Source: Mesorhizobium sp. WSM4904
GTDB taxonomy: Bacteria > Pseudomonadota > Alphaproteobacteria > Rhizobiales > Rhizobiaceae
NCBI RefSeq assembly: GCF_029674545.1
Contig: NZ_CP121354.1
Coordinates: 806,001-870,000 of the forward strand
Direction: 5' to 3'
DNA: 64,000 bases
Part shown: positions 38,051 through 45,672 of the stretch, piece by piece
How the letters are laid out: each line of letters starts with the position of its first letter
Numbering within the stretch: the first letter of the stretch is position 1
The notes under the pieces: model-generated
What the model saw: the letters and a program-made list of their open reading frames with translations, nothing else
Databases searched by the model: none
Told to the model about the DNA's origin: nothing
Made by a program: the position numbers and the translations under genes

Positions 38051-38201
38051 AATCTCCCCCCTCGCGGGGGAGATGTCGCCGAAGGCGACAGAGGGGGTCA
38101 CCGCGCGTGAAGCGCTAACCTCCCTCTGCAGCAGGTAGGTCGAGCCCGGTCGAAACGACCCCTCTGCCTGCCGGCCATCTCCCCCTCAACGGGGGAGATT
38201 A
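38051..38201. repeat. RIME-like palindromic element, family B copy 5 (rearranged)
   Basis: Contains CTCCCCCCTCGCGGGGGAG, then TCGCCGAAGGCGA and, at the far end, TGCCTGCCGGCCATCTCC with CTCCCCCTCAACGGGGGAG. The two halves are arranged differently from the other copies and the central CCAATC module is absent. It lies in the 529-base gap between the CBS gene and the YCII-like gene; the remainder of that gap shows no gene apart from the leader of the next one. Confidence 0.75.
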
Positions 38202-38398
38202 CGCTTCAATTGCCGCCTAGCCCCTCGATCCCAATCAGGAATCCGGATTACCGAGGCCGGCGAGATGGCGGCATCTTGCCGACCGATCACCACAGCGGCC
38301 AACCACCGCGATGCTTCAACGAACCATGTGGTTCGTTGCCGCTGCCTTTTCCACCATGCTAGCCGAATTCCGCGCGGGGCCAACGCAAGGAGCAGCCG

Positions 38399-38727
38399 AT
38401 GAAGATTCTTGCTATGACAATTTCAAGCCCGGCGTCACGCTCGACGATCTGCGGCCCTATCTGCGCGACGAGGTCTCGAATGTCTGGCGGCTTTGGAAGG
38501 CAGGCATCGTGCGCGAGAATTATGCGCGCGCCGATGTCGGCGGCGTCATTATCGTCTTCGAGCTCGACAGCATCGAGGAAGCCAGGCGCTACACCGACGA
38601 TTTCCCGCTGTCCAAGGCCGGGTTGCTGGAATGGCACTTCATCGCCTTCGACGCGCCGCTGCCGCTCGAATTCCTGTTCGACCCGACCGTCGACATCGCC
38701 AAGCCCTGGGATCGGACGGCGGCATGA
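38399..38727 (+). pseudogene. YCII/muconolactone-isomerase-like small protein, apparently frameshifted
   Basis: A strong ribosome site (AAGGAG, six bases before the ATG at 38399) starts a frame reading MKILAM, typical of this small family. The conserved remainder (FKPGVTLDDLRPYLRDEVSN, VWRLWKAGIVREN, SKAGLLEWHFIAFDA) is in a different frame. Adding one G after 38416 joins them as MKILAMDNFKPG. The downstream frame is open back to 38311, so a 138-residue product is possible without the shift, but it has a poor N-terminus. Either a single-base loss, a sequencing error or frameshifting. Its stop overlaps the next gene's ATG. Confidence 0.7.
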
Positions 38728-39371
38728 TCTGGTCAAGCGAAGGCATCGAGATCCCGACCAGCATGGCCGAATGGTGCGATCCGCGCCGCATGGCGCTGGT
38801 CGTCTACGACATGCAGGTCGGCATCTGCCGCCAGGTCGCAGGCGCGGCGACGATCATCGAACGCACCGGCACGGCACTGGAAGCGGCGCGCTCGGCCGGC
38901 ATGCGGGTGGCGTTCACGCGCCATCTGTCGCTGCCGAAGAAATGGATGGGCGCCACGCAGTTGCGCACCGCCATGGCCTGGCAGCGGCAGGGCGATCCCG
39001 CTGCGGTAGAGCCATGGTTTCTGCGCGACGCCGAAGCGACGCGGATCGTACCCGAACTGGAGCCGCGCCCCGACGAGGCGGTGTTCGATAAGCTCACCAT
39101 GTCGGCCTTCGATTCCACCGCCTTCGGCTTTGCCTTGCGTGACTGCGGCGTGCGCGCCGTGGCGCTCGCCGGCATCGCCATGGAGATCGGCATCGAGCCG
39201 ACGGTGCGCCAAGCGACCGACAATGGCTTCGTGGCCGTTCTGATCGATGACGCCTGCGGCTTCGGCAACCGGGAAGCGCGCGACCGCTCGCTGGCCACGC
39301 TTCGTTTCCTCGGCGAAGCGGTTGTCACCGATGCCGCGGGCTTTTGCGGCGCGCTTGCCAGCACGGTCTGA
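38724..39371 (+). CDS. Isochorismatase-family hydrolase with catalytic Cys replaced
   Basis: A 215-residue protein of the isochorismatase-like superfamily. The first catalytic Asp is in LVVYDMQVGI (about residue 29) and the Lys in VFDKLTMSAFDST (about residue 115). The position of the nucleophilic Cys, normally in a G-x5-C-V motif, reads GIAMEIGIEPTVRQA, with Gly in place of Cys. This suggests an isochorismatase-like reaction without a thiol, or a non-hydrolytic role, rather than a nicotinamidase or carbamoylsarcosine amidase. The ATG at 38724 overlaps the stop of the YCII-like gene, so the two are translationally coupled. Confidence 0.85.
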   Translation: MIWSSEGIEIPTSMAEWCDPRRMALVVYDMQVGICRQVAGAATIIERTGTALEAARSAGMRVAFTRHLSLPKKWMGATQLRTAMAWQRQGDPAAVEPWFLRDAEATRIVPELEPRPDEAVFDKLTMSAFDSTAFGFALRDCGVRAVALAGIAMEIGIEPTVRQATDNGFVAVLIDDACGFGNREARDRSLATLRFLGEAVVTDAAGFCGALASTV

Positions 39372-39388
39372 GGAAGTGGGCTTGTTAA

Positions 39389-39432
39389 TGCATGTCGCGC
39401 AAAAAGTGCGCAGCGGTTTTGCGATAACGGAC
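39389..39432. repeat. Short palindromic repeat, family E copy 3
   Basis: An inverted repeat with ATGCATGTCGC and ACATGCAT ends and GCAAAAAGTGCGCAGCGG in the middle. It is followed 20 bases later by a separate strong hairpin, the same composite order seen near the replication origin at 60.1 kb. Confidence 0.7.
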
Positions 39433-39451
39433 ATGCATAAAAACAAAGACT

Positions 39452-39493
39452 TAAAGCGCGTCGCCTGAATCCGCTTCGGCGCGACGCGCTTTA
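39452..39493. terminator. Strong hairpin between convergent genes
   Basis: A perfect 13-base stem, TAAAGCGCGTCGC (39452-39464) against GCGACGCGCTTTA (39481-39493), with a 16-base loop. It overlaps the stop codon of the HxlR gene and lies after the isochorismatase-family gene, so it can terminate both convergent transcripts. Confidence 0.65.
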
Positions 39494-39844
39494 GGCGGCG
39501 GCTTCGACATCGGTGCGGAAGCGCACGCCCTCGGCGCGGCCATGCACGCTGCCCCAGTCGTAGAGCGCCTGCAGCGCAGCGGCAAGGTCGTGGCCGCGCT
39601 CGGTCAAAGTATAGCGCCCCTTGCCGTCGGGCGATGCCTCGAGCCTGACGAAACCGATCTCGACGAGATCGCCCAGGCGCTGGGTCAGCATCTTGTCGGA
39701 AAGCGACGGGATCGTCCGGCGCAATTCGGAATAGCGCAGCGGCCGCTCCTTGATCCGGGCCAGGATCACTGTCTTCCACTTGCCGCCGAGCGCATCGAGC
39801 GCGAACTCGACCGGGCAGCCATAGAGTCTACCGCGTTGGGTCAT
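39491..39844 (-). CDS. HxlR-family transcriptional regulator
   Basis: A 117-residue winged-helix regulator of the HxlR type. The family start CPVEFALDALGGKWKTVILARI is followed by the recognition region RYSELRRTIPSLSDKMLTQRL and the wing GRYTLTERGHDL. HxlR proteins often sense aldehydes or redox stress and regulate a divergent gene; here the divergent gene encodes a DJ-1/PfpI protein. The Met at 39844 is preferred; a longer form begins at 39898. The single Cys10, ahead of the helix-turn-helix, is the usual sensor position in several family members. Confidence 0.9.
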   Translation of the reverse strand: MTQRGRLYGCPVEFALDALGGKWKTVILARIKERPLRYSELRRTIPSLSDKMLTQRLGDLVEIGFVRLEASPDGKGRYTLTERGHDLAAALQALYDWGSVHGRAEGVRFRTDVEAAA

Positions 39845-39955
39845 GTGCAGATGGTAGGCAAGGCGGGGCCGCGACGAAAGCGGAAATTGCCCGGCCATGT
39901 GGCCAGATTGCCTTGTCCGACTTCGCAGGCAACACTTTCAGAAAGGAGTGCGACA
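39845..39955. promoter_or_regulatory. Divergent HxlR/DJ-1 control region
   Basis: A 111-base gap between divergent starts. AGGCAA occurs three times in either orientation: about 39856 (AGGCAAGGC), about 39906 (ATTGCCTTG, inverted) and about 39927 (CAGGCAAC). These could be HxlR half-sites. The AAAGGAG ribosome site of the DJ-1 gene is at about 39942. Confidence 0.4.
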
Positions 39956-40726
39956 ATGAGCGTGCGGGATCCAAATCCGGTCAATGGGCGAAAACCCAAA
40001 CGCGTGGCGATCATCATCGCCAATCCGGCCGTCTCGACCACGACCGGGTGGCCGGTCGGCTTCTGGTGGAGCGAACTCACGCATCCCTGGTTCGCCTTCA
40101 CCGAACGCGGCTATCAAGTCGAGATCTTCTCGCCCGACGGCGGCAAGTGCGAGGCCGATGCGCTGAGCGACCCGCGCGATCCATCGGGCTATTCGGAGAC
40201 CGACCTCATCTCGCTCGGCTTCATTTCGAGCCCGAAACTTTCTGCCCTGGTCGACAACACGCGACCGGTGGCCGAGATCGATGTCGAGCGCTTCGACGCA
40301 ATCGTCGTCGCCGGCGGCCAGGCGCCGATGTTCACCTACGAGCGCGCTACCGATTTGCAGTGGATATTCGTCGCCTTCCATGAAGCCGGCAAGGTGGCCG
40401 CCGCGCTCTGCCATGGCACCGCCATCCTTCGCTACGCGAGGCACACCGACGGAACGCTGCTCGCCGCCGGCAAGACCGTCACCGGCTTTGCCAATGCCGA
40501 GGAGGACTTTGCCGACAAAGCCACCTGGGAGATGGGCGCGCTCGAACGCGGCAAGCATCTGATGCCGTGGCGAATCGAGGACGAACTCAAGGCGATCGGC
40601 GCCAACTATGTCCAGGCCGGCTTGTGGCGCGGCTTTGCCGTGCGCGACGGCAATCTCATCACCGGCCAGCAGAATTTTTCCGGCGCCGAGACCGCGCGGG
40701 TCGTCTGCGAGGCGCTTGGCGGCTGA
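39956..40726 (+). CDS. DJ-1/PfpI-family protein (class I glutamine amidotransferase-like)
   Basis: A 256-residue DJ-1/PfpI superfamily protein, longer than PfpI and closer to the Hsp31/glyoxalase III type. The nucleophile elbow is VAAALCHGTAILRYA (Cys about residue 152), with the acidic partner likely in FDAIVVAGGQAPM, and the substrate region GWPVGFWWSELTHPW is near residue 31. Such proteins act as glyoxalase III/deglycase or chaperone. The ATG at 39956 follows AAAGGAG. Divergent from HxlR, which probably controls it, consistent with an aldehyde-stress module. Confidence 0.9.
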   Translation: MSVRDPNPVNGRKPKRVAIIIANPAVSTTTGWPVGFWWSELTHPWFAFTERGYQVEIFSPDGGKCEADALSDPRDPSGYSETDLISLGFISSPKLSALVDNTRPVAEIDVERFDAIVVAGGQAPMFTYERATDLQWIFVAFHEAGKVAAALCHGTAILRYARHTDGTLLAAGKTVTGFANAEEDFADKATWEMGALERGKHLMPWRIEDELKAIGANYVQAGLWRGFAVRDGNLITGQQNFSGAETARVVCEALGG

Positions 40727-40757
40727 AGGTCAAACCGGAACCTGGAGTATTTGTTTT

Positions 40758-40805
40758 TACGCAATTCCGGACGGAAAACCGGTACGCTTTTCCTGGAATT
40801 GCTCA
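40758..40805. repeat. Short palindromic repeat, family D copy 3
   Basis: GCAATTCCGGACGG and CCTGGAATTGC ends enclose AAAACCGGTACGCTTTT. It lies between the convergent DJ-1 and FAD oxidoreductase genes and touches the stop codon of the latter. Confidence 0.85.
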
Positions 40806-42143
40806 GCCCAGCAATTGCTTGCTGAGCTTGGCGCATTGGACGCGGATGTCGGGAATGGCGTCGATCTCGAAGAAGGTGCCGCGCGTCAGCGGGCCGACGG
40901 CGAGGAGCTTCGACGACACCGTGCCGTCGGCCGCGATCAGCTCGCATCTGGCGGTGACGTCGAGGCCGAGGCGCAGCGGATCGGGACGGGCCAGGCCGCG
41001 CTCGACCAGCGAACGCACGAGCCCGTTCGACGTCTTCGAGATGTCGCGGGCAATGCCCATGCAGTCATAGATGCGCGCGACCTCGAGCCTTTCCTGCGCC
41101 TGCGTGCCGCGCTGCTGGATCGTGACGGTGAAGCCGTCGTTCGGTTCGATGTCCGCGACGCGTCCGGCAACGAGGCGGATGCGACCCGAGCCGACCGCTT
41201 CGGTGACACGCTCGTAAACCTCCGGCGCCATGCGGTGGCGATGGATGTCCCACCAGGCTTTGGTGTGCTCGACGAAGCGGCGTTTGGCCGAGGGCGGCCA
41301 GTTCTGCCAGATCTTCTGGTTGAAGGGCCTCAAGCCGTCGACGACGTCGCGCCAGTCGCCGCCGGCCTTCTGGTTCTCGCGGATCAGGTTGCGGAACCAG
41401 CCGACGAAATAGGAGAGCTGGGTGCCGAGCGGGATGTCGGCGACATCGAGCTTGATCGGGTTGCCCTTGCGATGCGGCGAGGGCAGCAGACCGCGCCGCG
41501 ACACGGCGACGATCTCGCCGCGATGGCCGCGCTGCTCCAGCGAAAGAAAGGCGTCGACCATGCTGAGGCCCGTGCCGAGCACCAGCACGGGAGCCTGCGG
41601 GTCGAGCGCCGTGTCGGCCTCCGATCCCATCCGGATGGCGCGGCCCTGGAAGGCACCCGGCTGCTCGTCATGGCCGGTGGCCAAGACGGCAAGGTGGCCG
41701 ACGACGCTGGTGCCGTTGGCCAGGGCCACCTCGACGCCCGACGGGGTCGGCGAGACCGACAGGCTCTCCTCGCGGATCAGCCGCAAACGGCCGCGCTCGC
41801 GCTCGCGGTCTTCGAGATCGTCGAGCAGCTCCTTCAGATAGCGGGCATAGAGGCTGCGCGGCGCATAGAACGGCCCCTGGTCCGGCAGGGCGAGGCCGCG
41901 CTCCAGCACCCAGCGCGCGAAATTGTCCGGATCGTCGGCATAGGCGCTCATGCCCGAGGCCTTGACGTTGAGCACATGCGCGGAAAGCAGCGTCGAATAG
42001 GCCATGCCCTGGCCGAAATGCGGACGCTTCTCGATCAGCGTGACGCGCAGATCGGGGTTCGGCGATTTGAGCAGATGCGCAGCCAGCACGACGCCGCTGG
42101 CGCCGCCGCCGACAATGATGATGGAATTGCCGCGTCCAACCAT
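40803..42143 (-). CDS. FAD/NAD(P)-binding oxidoreductase (NAD_binding_9 type)
   Basis: A 446-residue flavoprotein. The FAD loop IIIVGGGASGVVLAAHLL is near the N-terminus, and a second dinucleotide loop LVLGTGLSMVDAFLSLEQRG is at about residue 190. The family region YSTLLSAHVLNVKASGMSAY is characteristic of the NAD_binding_9 group. Such proteins are often annotated as hydroxyacylglutathione- or sulfur-metabolism-linked oxidoreductases without proof. It is divergent from the taurine operon about 700 bases away, and a candidate 32-aa leader ORF lies 38 bases upstream. A role in sulfonate metabolism is suggested by context only. Confidence 0.85.
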   Translation of the reverse strand: MVGRGNSIIIVGGGASGVVLAAHLLKSPNPDLRVTLIEKRPHFGQGMAYSTLLSAHVLNVKASGMSAYADDPDNFARWVLERGLALPDQGPFYAPRSLYARYLKELLDDLEDRERERGRLRLIREESLSVSPTPSGVEVALANGTSVVGHLAVLATGHDEQPGAFQGRAIRMGSEADTALDPQAPVLVLGTGLSMVDAFLSLEQRGHRGEIVAVSRRGLLPSPHRKGNPIKLDVADIPLGTQLSYFVGWFRNLIRENQKAGGDWRDVVDGLRPFNQKIWQNWPPSAKRRFVEHTKAWWDIHRHRMAPEVYERVTEAVGSGRIRLVAGRVADIEPNDGFTVTIQQRGTQAQERLEVARIYDCMGIARDISKTSNGLVRSLVERGLARPDPLRLGLDVTARCELIAADGTVSSKLLAVGPLTRGTFFEIDAIPDIRVQCAKLSKQLLG

Positions 42144-42181
42144 GGCTGAAATTCAGGAGGCTCGAGGGGCCGCGATCGGGC

Positions 42182-42280
42182 CTAGACAGCCGGGGCCGAC
42201 TGCCATGAGGCAGCCGATGCCGCGGCCGGCCGGCCGGCGCCACGAACGAATAGCGGTATGCGATTCAGTTGGTCGCGCAT
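42182..42280 (-). CDS. Candidate 32-aa leader peptide upstream of the FAD oxidoreductase
   Basis: Below the length of ordinary gene calls: ATG at 42280, stop TAG at 42182. The product begins MRDQLNRIPLFVRGAG and ends SWQSAPAV. A strong GGGAGAGAG ribosome site lies four bases before the ATG, better than that of the following gene. The segment encoding residues 14-22 contains a GGCCGGCCGGCCG palindrome. It lies 38 bases upstream of the oxidoreductase on the same strand. It could be a regulatory leader or a genuine microprotein; no family recognised. Confidence 0.45.
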   Translation of the reverse strand: MRDQLNRIPLFVRGAGRPAAASAASWQSAPAV

Positions 42281-42435
42281 CGTTCTCTCTCCCTAATGTC
42301 GATAAGATTACTATACTAACCCGTTCGCACACGAAAGCCGGTTTCAATTCCGCCGCTATCTGGGGCATGGATTTACCTGGAAAAGGTGACAGCGGGATTT
42401 TTGTTCGCAGCCTGACCAAGCGTATTGGTCGGCTT

Positions 42436-42638
42436 CGTCATCCTAGGGCGAAGCGACGCGAAGCGGAGCGCAGACCCTAGGATCCATTCCGTTACATTCA
42501 TGATAGGTGCCACGATGCAGAACAAAGACCCGGCGCAACACCGGACAGTTCTGTACCGTAGCATCACCTCTATTTTACGGCATGGATTCTAGGGTCTGCG
42601 CGCGTCGCTTCGCTCCTTGCTCCGCCCTAGAATGACGA
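42436..42638. repeat. Double-palindrome element, family A copy 7
   Basis: The left stem is ATCCTAGGG/CCCTAGGAT and the right stem is ATTCTAGGG/CCCTAGAAT. The junction is asymmetric (CCATTCCGTTAC against TTTACGGCATGG). It separates the FAD oxidoreductase promoter region from the taurine operon promoter. Confidence 0.88.
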
Positions 42639-42838
42639 CAGAAGGGACGGCTCGCCAATCTCCGAGAGGCTCCGGTCACCAAGCACCCGCGACCAACCTT
42701 TTGCGCCTCCGCCGCTGGTACCTAGCGACACTTTTCCAACAAAGCCCGTTTGGTTGGAAGGATTTAACTCTACAAACCCGATAGAATTAACAGACGATAG
42801 AAAGGCAATCCGGTTTTCTCCTTTGAATGGAGCCTTTC
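42639..42838 (+). promoter_or_regulatory. Upstream region of the taurine operon with direct repeats
   Basis: About 200 AT-richer bases precede tauA. CGATAGAA occurs twice as a direct repeat (42779-42786 and 42795-42802). A related CGATAAGATTA lies at 42300-42310 before the divergent oxidoreductase, matching CGATAGAATTA here. These may be sites for a shared sulfur regulator; no named consensus is assigned. The tauA ribosome site GGAG is at about 42829. Confidence 0.4.
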
Positions 42839-43852
42839 ATGTCGACCATTTCCAGACGCATTCTTGTCCTGTCGTCGGCAGCGCTGGCAAGCGCCGCCCT
42901 GCTCGGCCCAGTCATGGCCGAGGATTTGAAAATCACCATCGGCTACCAGACGGTGGTCGAGCCCTCGAAGGTGCCGCAGGCAGATGGCGCCTATGAGAAG
43001 GCGACCAAGGCCGCGATCGACTGGCGCAAATTCGATTCCGGCGCCGACGTCATCGCGGCGATCGCTTCTGGTTCGGTCGACATAGGCTATGTCGGCTCGA
43101 GTCCGCTGGCTGCGGCCGCCAGCCGCGAGCTGCCGATTGAGACCATCTTCGTGGTCGGACTGATCGGGCCGTCGGAAGCGCTCGTCGCCCGCAACGGCGC
43201 CGGCATCGAGAAAGTCGCCGACCTCGCCGGCAAGAAGGTGGCGGTGCCGTTCGTTTCAACCACGCATTACAGCCTGCTCGCGGCGCTGAAGCACGAGGGC
43301 GTCGATGCCAAGGCGGTCGAGATCCTCAATCTCAGGCCGCCGGAAATCGCCGCCGCCTTCGCGCGCGGCGACATCGACGCGGCCTATGTCTGGGACCCGG
43401 CGCTCGGCCAGATCAAGACCTCCGGCAAGGTGGTGCTCGATTCCTCGCAAGTGGCGGCCTGGGGCGCGCCGACCTTCGACGCCTGGATCGTGCGCGCCGA
43501 CTTCGCCGACAAGCATCCGGAAGCGGTGCGCGACTTCGTCAAGGTGACGGGCGAGGCTTATGCCCAATACCTGGCCAAGCCAGAGGCCTGGTCGGTCTCT
43601 TCGCCTGAGGCCGGCAAGATCGCCAAGATCACCGGCGCCAAGCTGGAAGAGGTGCCGGAACTGCTCAAGGGCTATGTCTTCCCGACGCTGGACGAGCAGG
43701 CCTCCGACAAGTTCCTCGGCGGCGGCACGGTCAAGGCGATCGCGGCGGCATCGGCCTTCCTCAAGGAGCAGGGCAAGATCGACGCGGTGCTGCCCGACTA
43801 TTCGAAATACGTCACGACCAAATATGCCAGCGAGGCGCTCGCCTCGAACTGA
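42839..43852 (+). CDS. tauA: Taurine ABC transporter periplasmic binding protein
   Basis: A 337-residue TauA protein with a signal peptide (ILVLSSAALASAALLGPVMA). The mature region shows the strong TauA pattern: ITIGYQTVVEPSKVPQADGA, IDWRKFDSGADVIAAIASGS, YVGSSPLAAAASR, AVPFVSTTHYSLLAALKHEG and AYVWDPAL. The ATG at 42839 is chosen because GGAG lies six bases before it; an ATG four codons earlier is possible. First gene of the operon with tauB, tauC, a 66-aa ORF and tauD. It supplies taurine as sulfur source, presumably when sulfate is limiting. Confidence 0.95.
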   Translation: MSTISRRILVLSSAALASAALLGPVMAEDLKITIGYQTVVEPSKVPQADGAYEKATKAAIDWRKFDSGADVIAAIASGSVDIGYVGSSPLAAAASRELPIETIFVVGLIGPSEALVARNGAGIEKVADLAGKKVAVPFVSTTHYSLLAALKHEGVDAKAVEILNLRPPEIAAAFARGDIDAAYVWDPALGQIKTSGKVVLDSSQVAAWGAPTFDAWIVRADFADKHPEAVRDFVKVTGEAYAQYLAKPEAWSVSSPEAGKIAKITGAKLEEVPELLKGYVFPTLDEQASDKFLGGGTVKAIAAASAFLKEQGKIDAVLPDYSKYVTTKYASEALASN

Positions 43853-43864
43853 GCTTTTCTCCAG

Positions 43865-43903
43865 GCAGTTCCGGAAGGAAGACCGCCCTTCCTGGAATTG
43901 CTC
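43865..43903. repeat. Short palindromic repeat, family D copy 4
   Basis: CAGTTCCGGAAGG and CCTGGAATTGC arms around AAGACCGCCC. It lies just after tauA and before tauB, inside the operon, where a partial stop or 3'-end protector would give more binding protein than transporter. Confidence 0.7.
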
Positions 43904-44020
43904 GACAAGCGCGGCCCTTCTTCCCTGGCCTTGCGCTTGCCTGTCCCGGAGCCGCTCACGAGGCGCGGCTTCGGGGCAGGCCCCTGACCCAGCGCTTGAT
44001 CCAGCGGAGGTTTGAGCCCA

Positions 44021-44794
44021 ATGCCGCATCTGACGCTCGACAAGGTCACCGTCCACTATGACGGCCAACCGGCGCCGGCGGTCGAACGCGTTTCGCTCGA
44101 CATAGGCAAGGGCGACTTCGTCGTGCTGGTCGGCCGCTCGGGTTGCGGCAAGACCTCACTGCTCAACGTCGCTGCCGGCTTGGTGAAGCCGGCGCGCGGC
44201 CGGGCCATGATCGCCGGCCAGCCGATCACCGCGCCCGGACCCGACCGCGCCGTGGTGTTCCAGAATGACGCGCTGTTTCCCTGGCTGACCGCGCGGGAAA
44301 ACGTCGCCTTCGCGCTTCGATTGCGCGGCGTGAGCGCCGACAGCCGGGCACGGCGCGCCGACGAATTGCTGTCGCTGGTCAAACTCGACGGCGCCGGCGA
44401 CAGGCGCATCTGGGAACTCTCCGGCGGCATGCGCCAGCGCGTCGGCCTGGCGCGCGCGCTGGCCGCCGAACCCGAATTCCTGCTGCTCGACGAGCCGCTC
44501 GGGGCGCTCGACGCGCTGACGCGCGAACGCATGCAGACGACGCTGCTCGACCTCTGGTCGGCTGCCCAGGTCGGCGTGCTGATGGTCACGCACGGCATCG
44601 AGGAGGCGCTGGTGCTTGCCACCAGGGTCGTCGTGCTGGCGCCGGGACCCGGCCATGTGGTGCGCAGCTTCGAAACCCATTTCGGCCGGCGCTATGCCGC
44701 CGGCGAGCCGATTCGCGCGATCAAGGCGGATCCGGCCTTTGCCGCGGCCCGCTCGGAGCTGACCGACGCGATCTTCGAGGGAGAGGCGGCATGA
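44021..44794 (+). CDS. tauB: Taurine ABC transporter ATPase
   Basis: A 257-residue ATP-binding subunit. Walker A is VGRSGCGKTSLLN (about residue 36), the Q-loop lies in VVFQNDALFPWLTARENVAF, the signature is LSGGMRQRVGLARAL and Walker B is FLLLDEPLGALDALTRE. Next is VTHGIEEALVLATRVVVL, with the switch His. The DALFPWLT block is typical of the TauB/SsuB/NrtD group. The ATG at 44021 follows GGAGG by ten bases; a TTG three codons earlier is an alternative. The stop overlaps the tauC start (ATGA). Confidence 0.94.
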   Translation: MPHLTLDKVTVHYDGQPAPAVERVSLDIGKGDFVVLVGRSGCGKTSLLNVAAGLVKPARGRAMIAGQPITAPGPDRAVVFQNDALFPWLTARENVAFALRLRGVSADSRARRADELLSLVKLDGAGDRRIWELSGGMRQRVGLARALAAEPEFLLLDEPLGALDALTRERMQTTLLDLWSAAQVGVLMVTHGIEEALVLATRVVVLAPGPGHVVRSFETHFGRRYAAGEPIRAIKADPAFAAARSELTDAIFEGEAA

Positions 44795-45651
44795 GCGTCG
44801 GCACCTACAGCGAACGACGGGAAGCCAAAGCCGGCGAGCGCGATGGATTCTCGGTGCCATGGTCGCGGCCGCGACGCGACCGGACGGGCATTTCGGCACG
44901 GCTGGTCAGCGCCATAACCATCCTCGTCCTGTTGGCCGCTTGGACGGTGTCGGCCCGGCTGCAACTGGTCTCGCCGGTCTTCCTGCCATCGCCCGCCGCC
45001 GTCTGGGCAAAGTTCGTCGTCGTCGCCCGCGACGGTTTCGTCGACGCGACGCTGATCCAGCACGTCGCCGCCAGCCTCTGGCGCGTGTTCGCCGCGCTGA
45101 TCGCGGCGATCGTCGTCGGCATTCCGATGGGGCTCGCCATCGGCATCAGCAGGGTCGGACGCGGCGTGTTCGATCCGCTGCTCGAGTTCCTGCGGCCTAT
45201 CCCGCCGCTCGCCTATCTGCCGCTGATCGTCATCTGGTTCGGCATCGGCGAACCGTCGAAGATCCTGGTGATCGCCATCGCCATGCTGGCGCCGGTGGCG
45301 CTGTCGACCGCCGCCGGCGTGCGCGGCGTGTCGCGCGAGCGCATCGACGCGGCGCGTTCGCTCGGCGCGACCCGGAGCCAGCTTGTCCGCCATGTCGTGC
45401 TGCCCAGCGCGCTGCCCTCGATCCTCACCGGCCTGCGCATCGCGCTCGGCGCCGGCTGGTCGACGCTGGTGGCGGCCGAGCTGGTGGCGGCGACGCGCGG
45501 GCTGGGCTTCATGATCCAGTCGGCCGCGCAGTTCCTGGTCACCGATGTCGTGGTGATGGGCATCCTGGTGATCGCGACGATCGCCTTCGCGCTGGAATTC
45601 GTCATCCGCAGGATCGAGCGCGCGCTGGTGTCCTGGGCGGGGCGGGAATGA
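44791..45651 (+). CDS. tauC: Taurine ABC transporter permease
   Basis: A 286-residue inner-membrane permease with about six hydrophobic segments. The cytoplasmic coupling motif is around ARSLGATRSQLVRHVVLPSA (EAA loop, residues about 188-207). Other conserved segments: FLRPIPPLAYLPLIVIWFG and GAGWSTLVAAELVAATRGLG. The N-terminal 45 residues are hydrophilic and basic. It overlaps tauB by four bases and is followed 21 bases later by a 66-aa ORF with its own AAGGAG. Confidence 0.94.
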   Translation: MSVGTYSERREAKAGERDGFSVPWSRPRRDRTGISARLVSAITILVLLAAWTVSARLQLVSPVFLPSPAAVWAKFVVVARDGFVDATLIQHVAASLWRVFAALIAAIVVGIPMGLAIGISRVGRGVFDPLLEFLRPIPPLAYLPLIVIWFGIGEPSKILVIAIAMLAPVALSTAAGVRGVSRERIDAARSLGATRSQLVRHVVLPSALPSILTGLRIALGAGWSTLVAAELVAATRGLGFMIQSAAQFLVTDVVVMGILVIATIAFALEFVIRRIERALVSWAGRE

Positions 45652-45672
45652 TCCGAGCCAAGGAGAATGACG

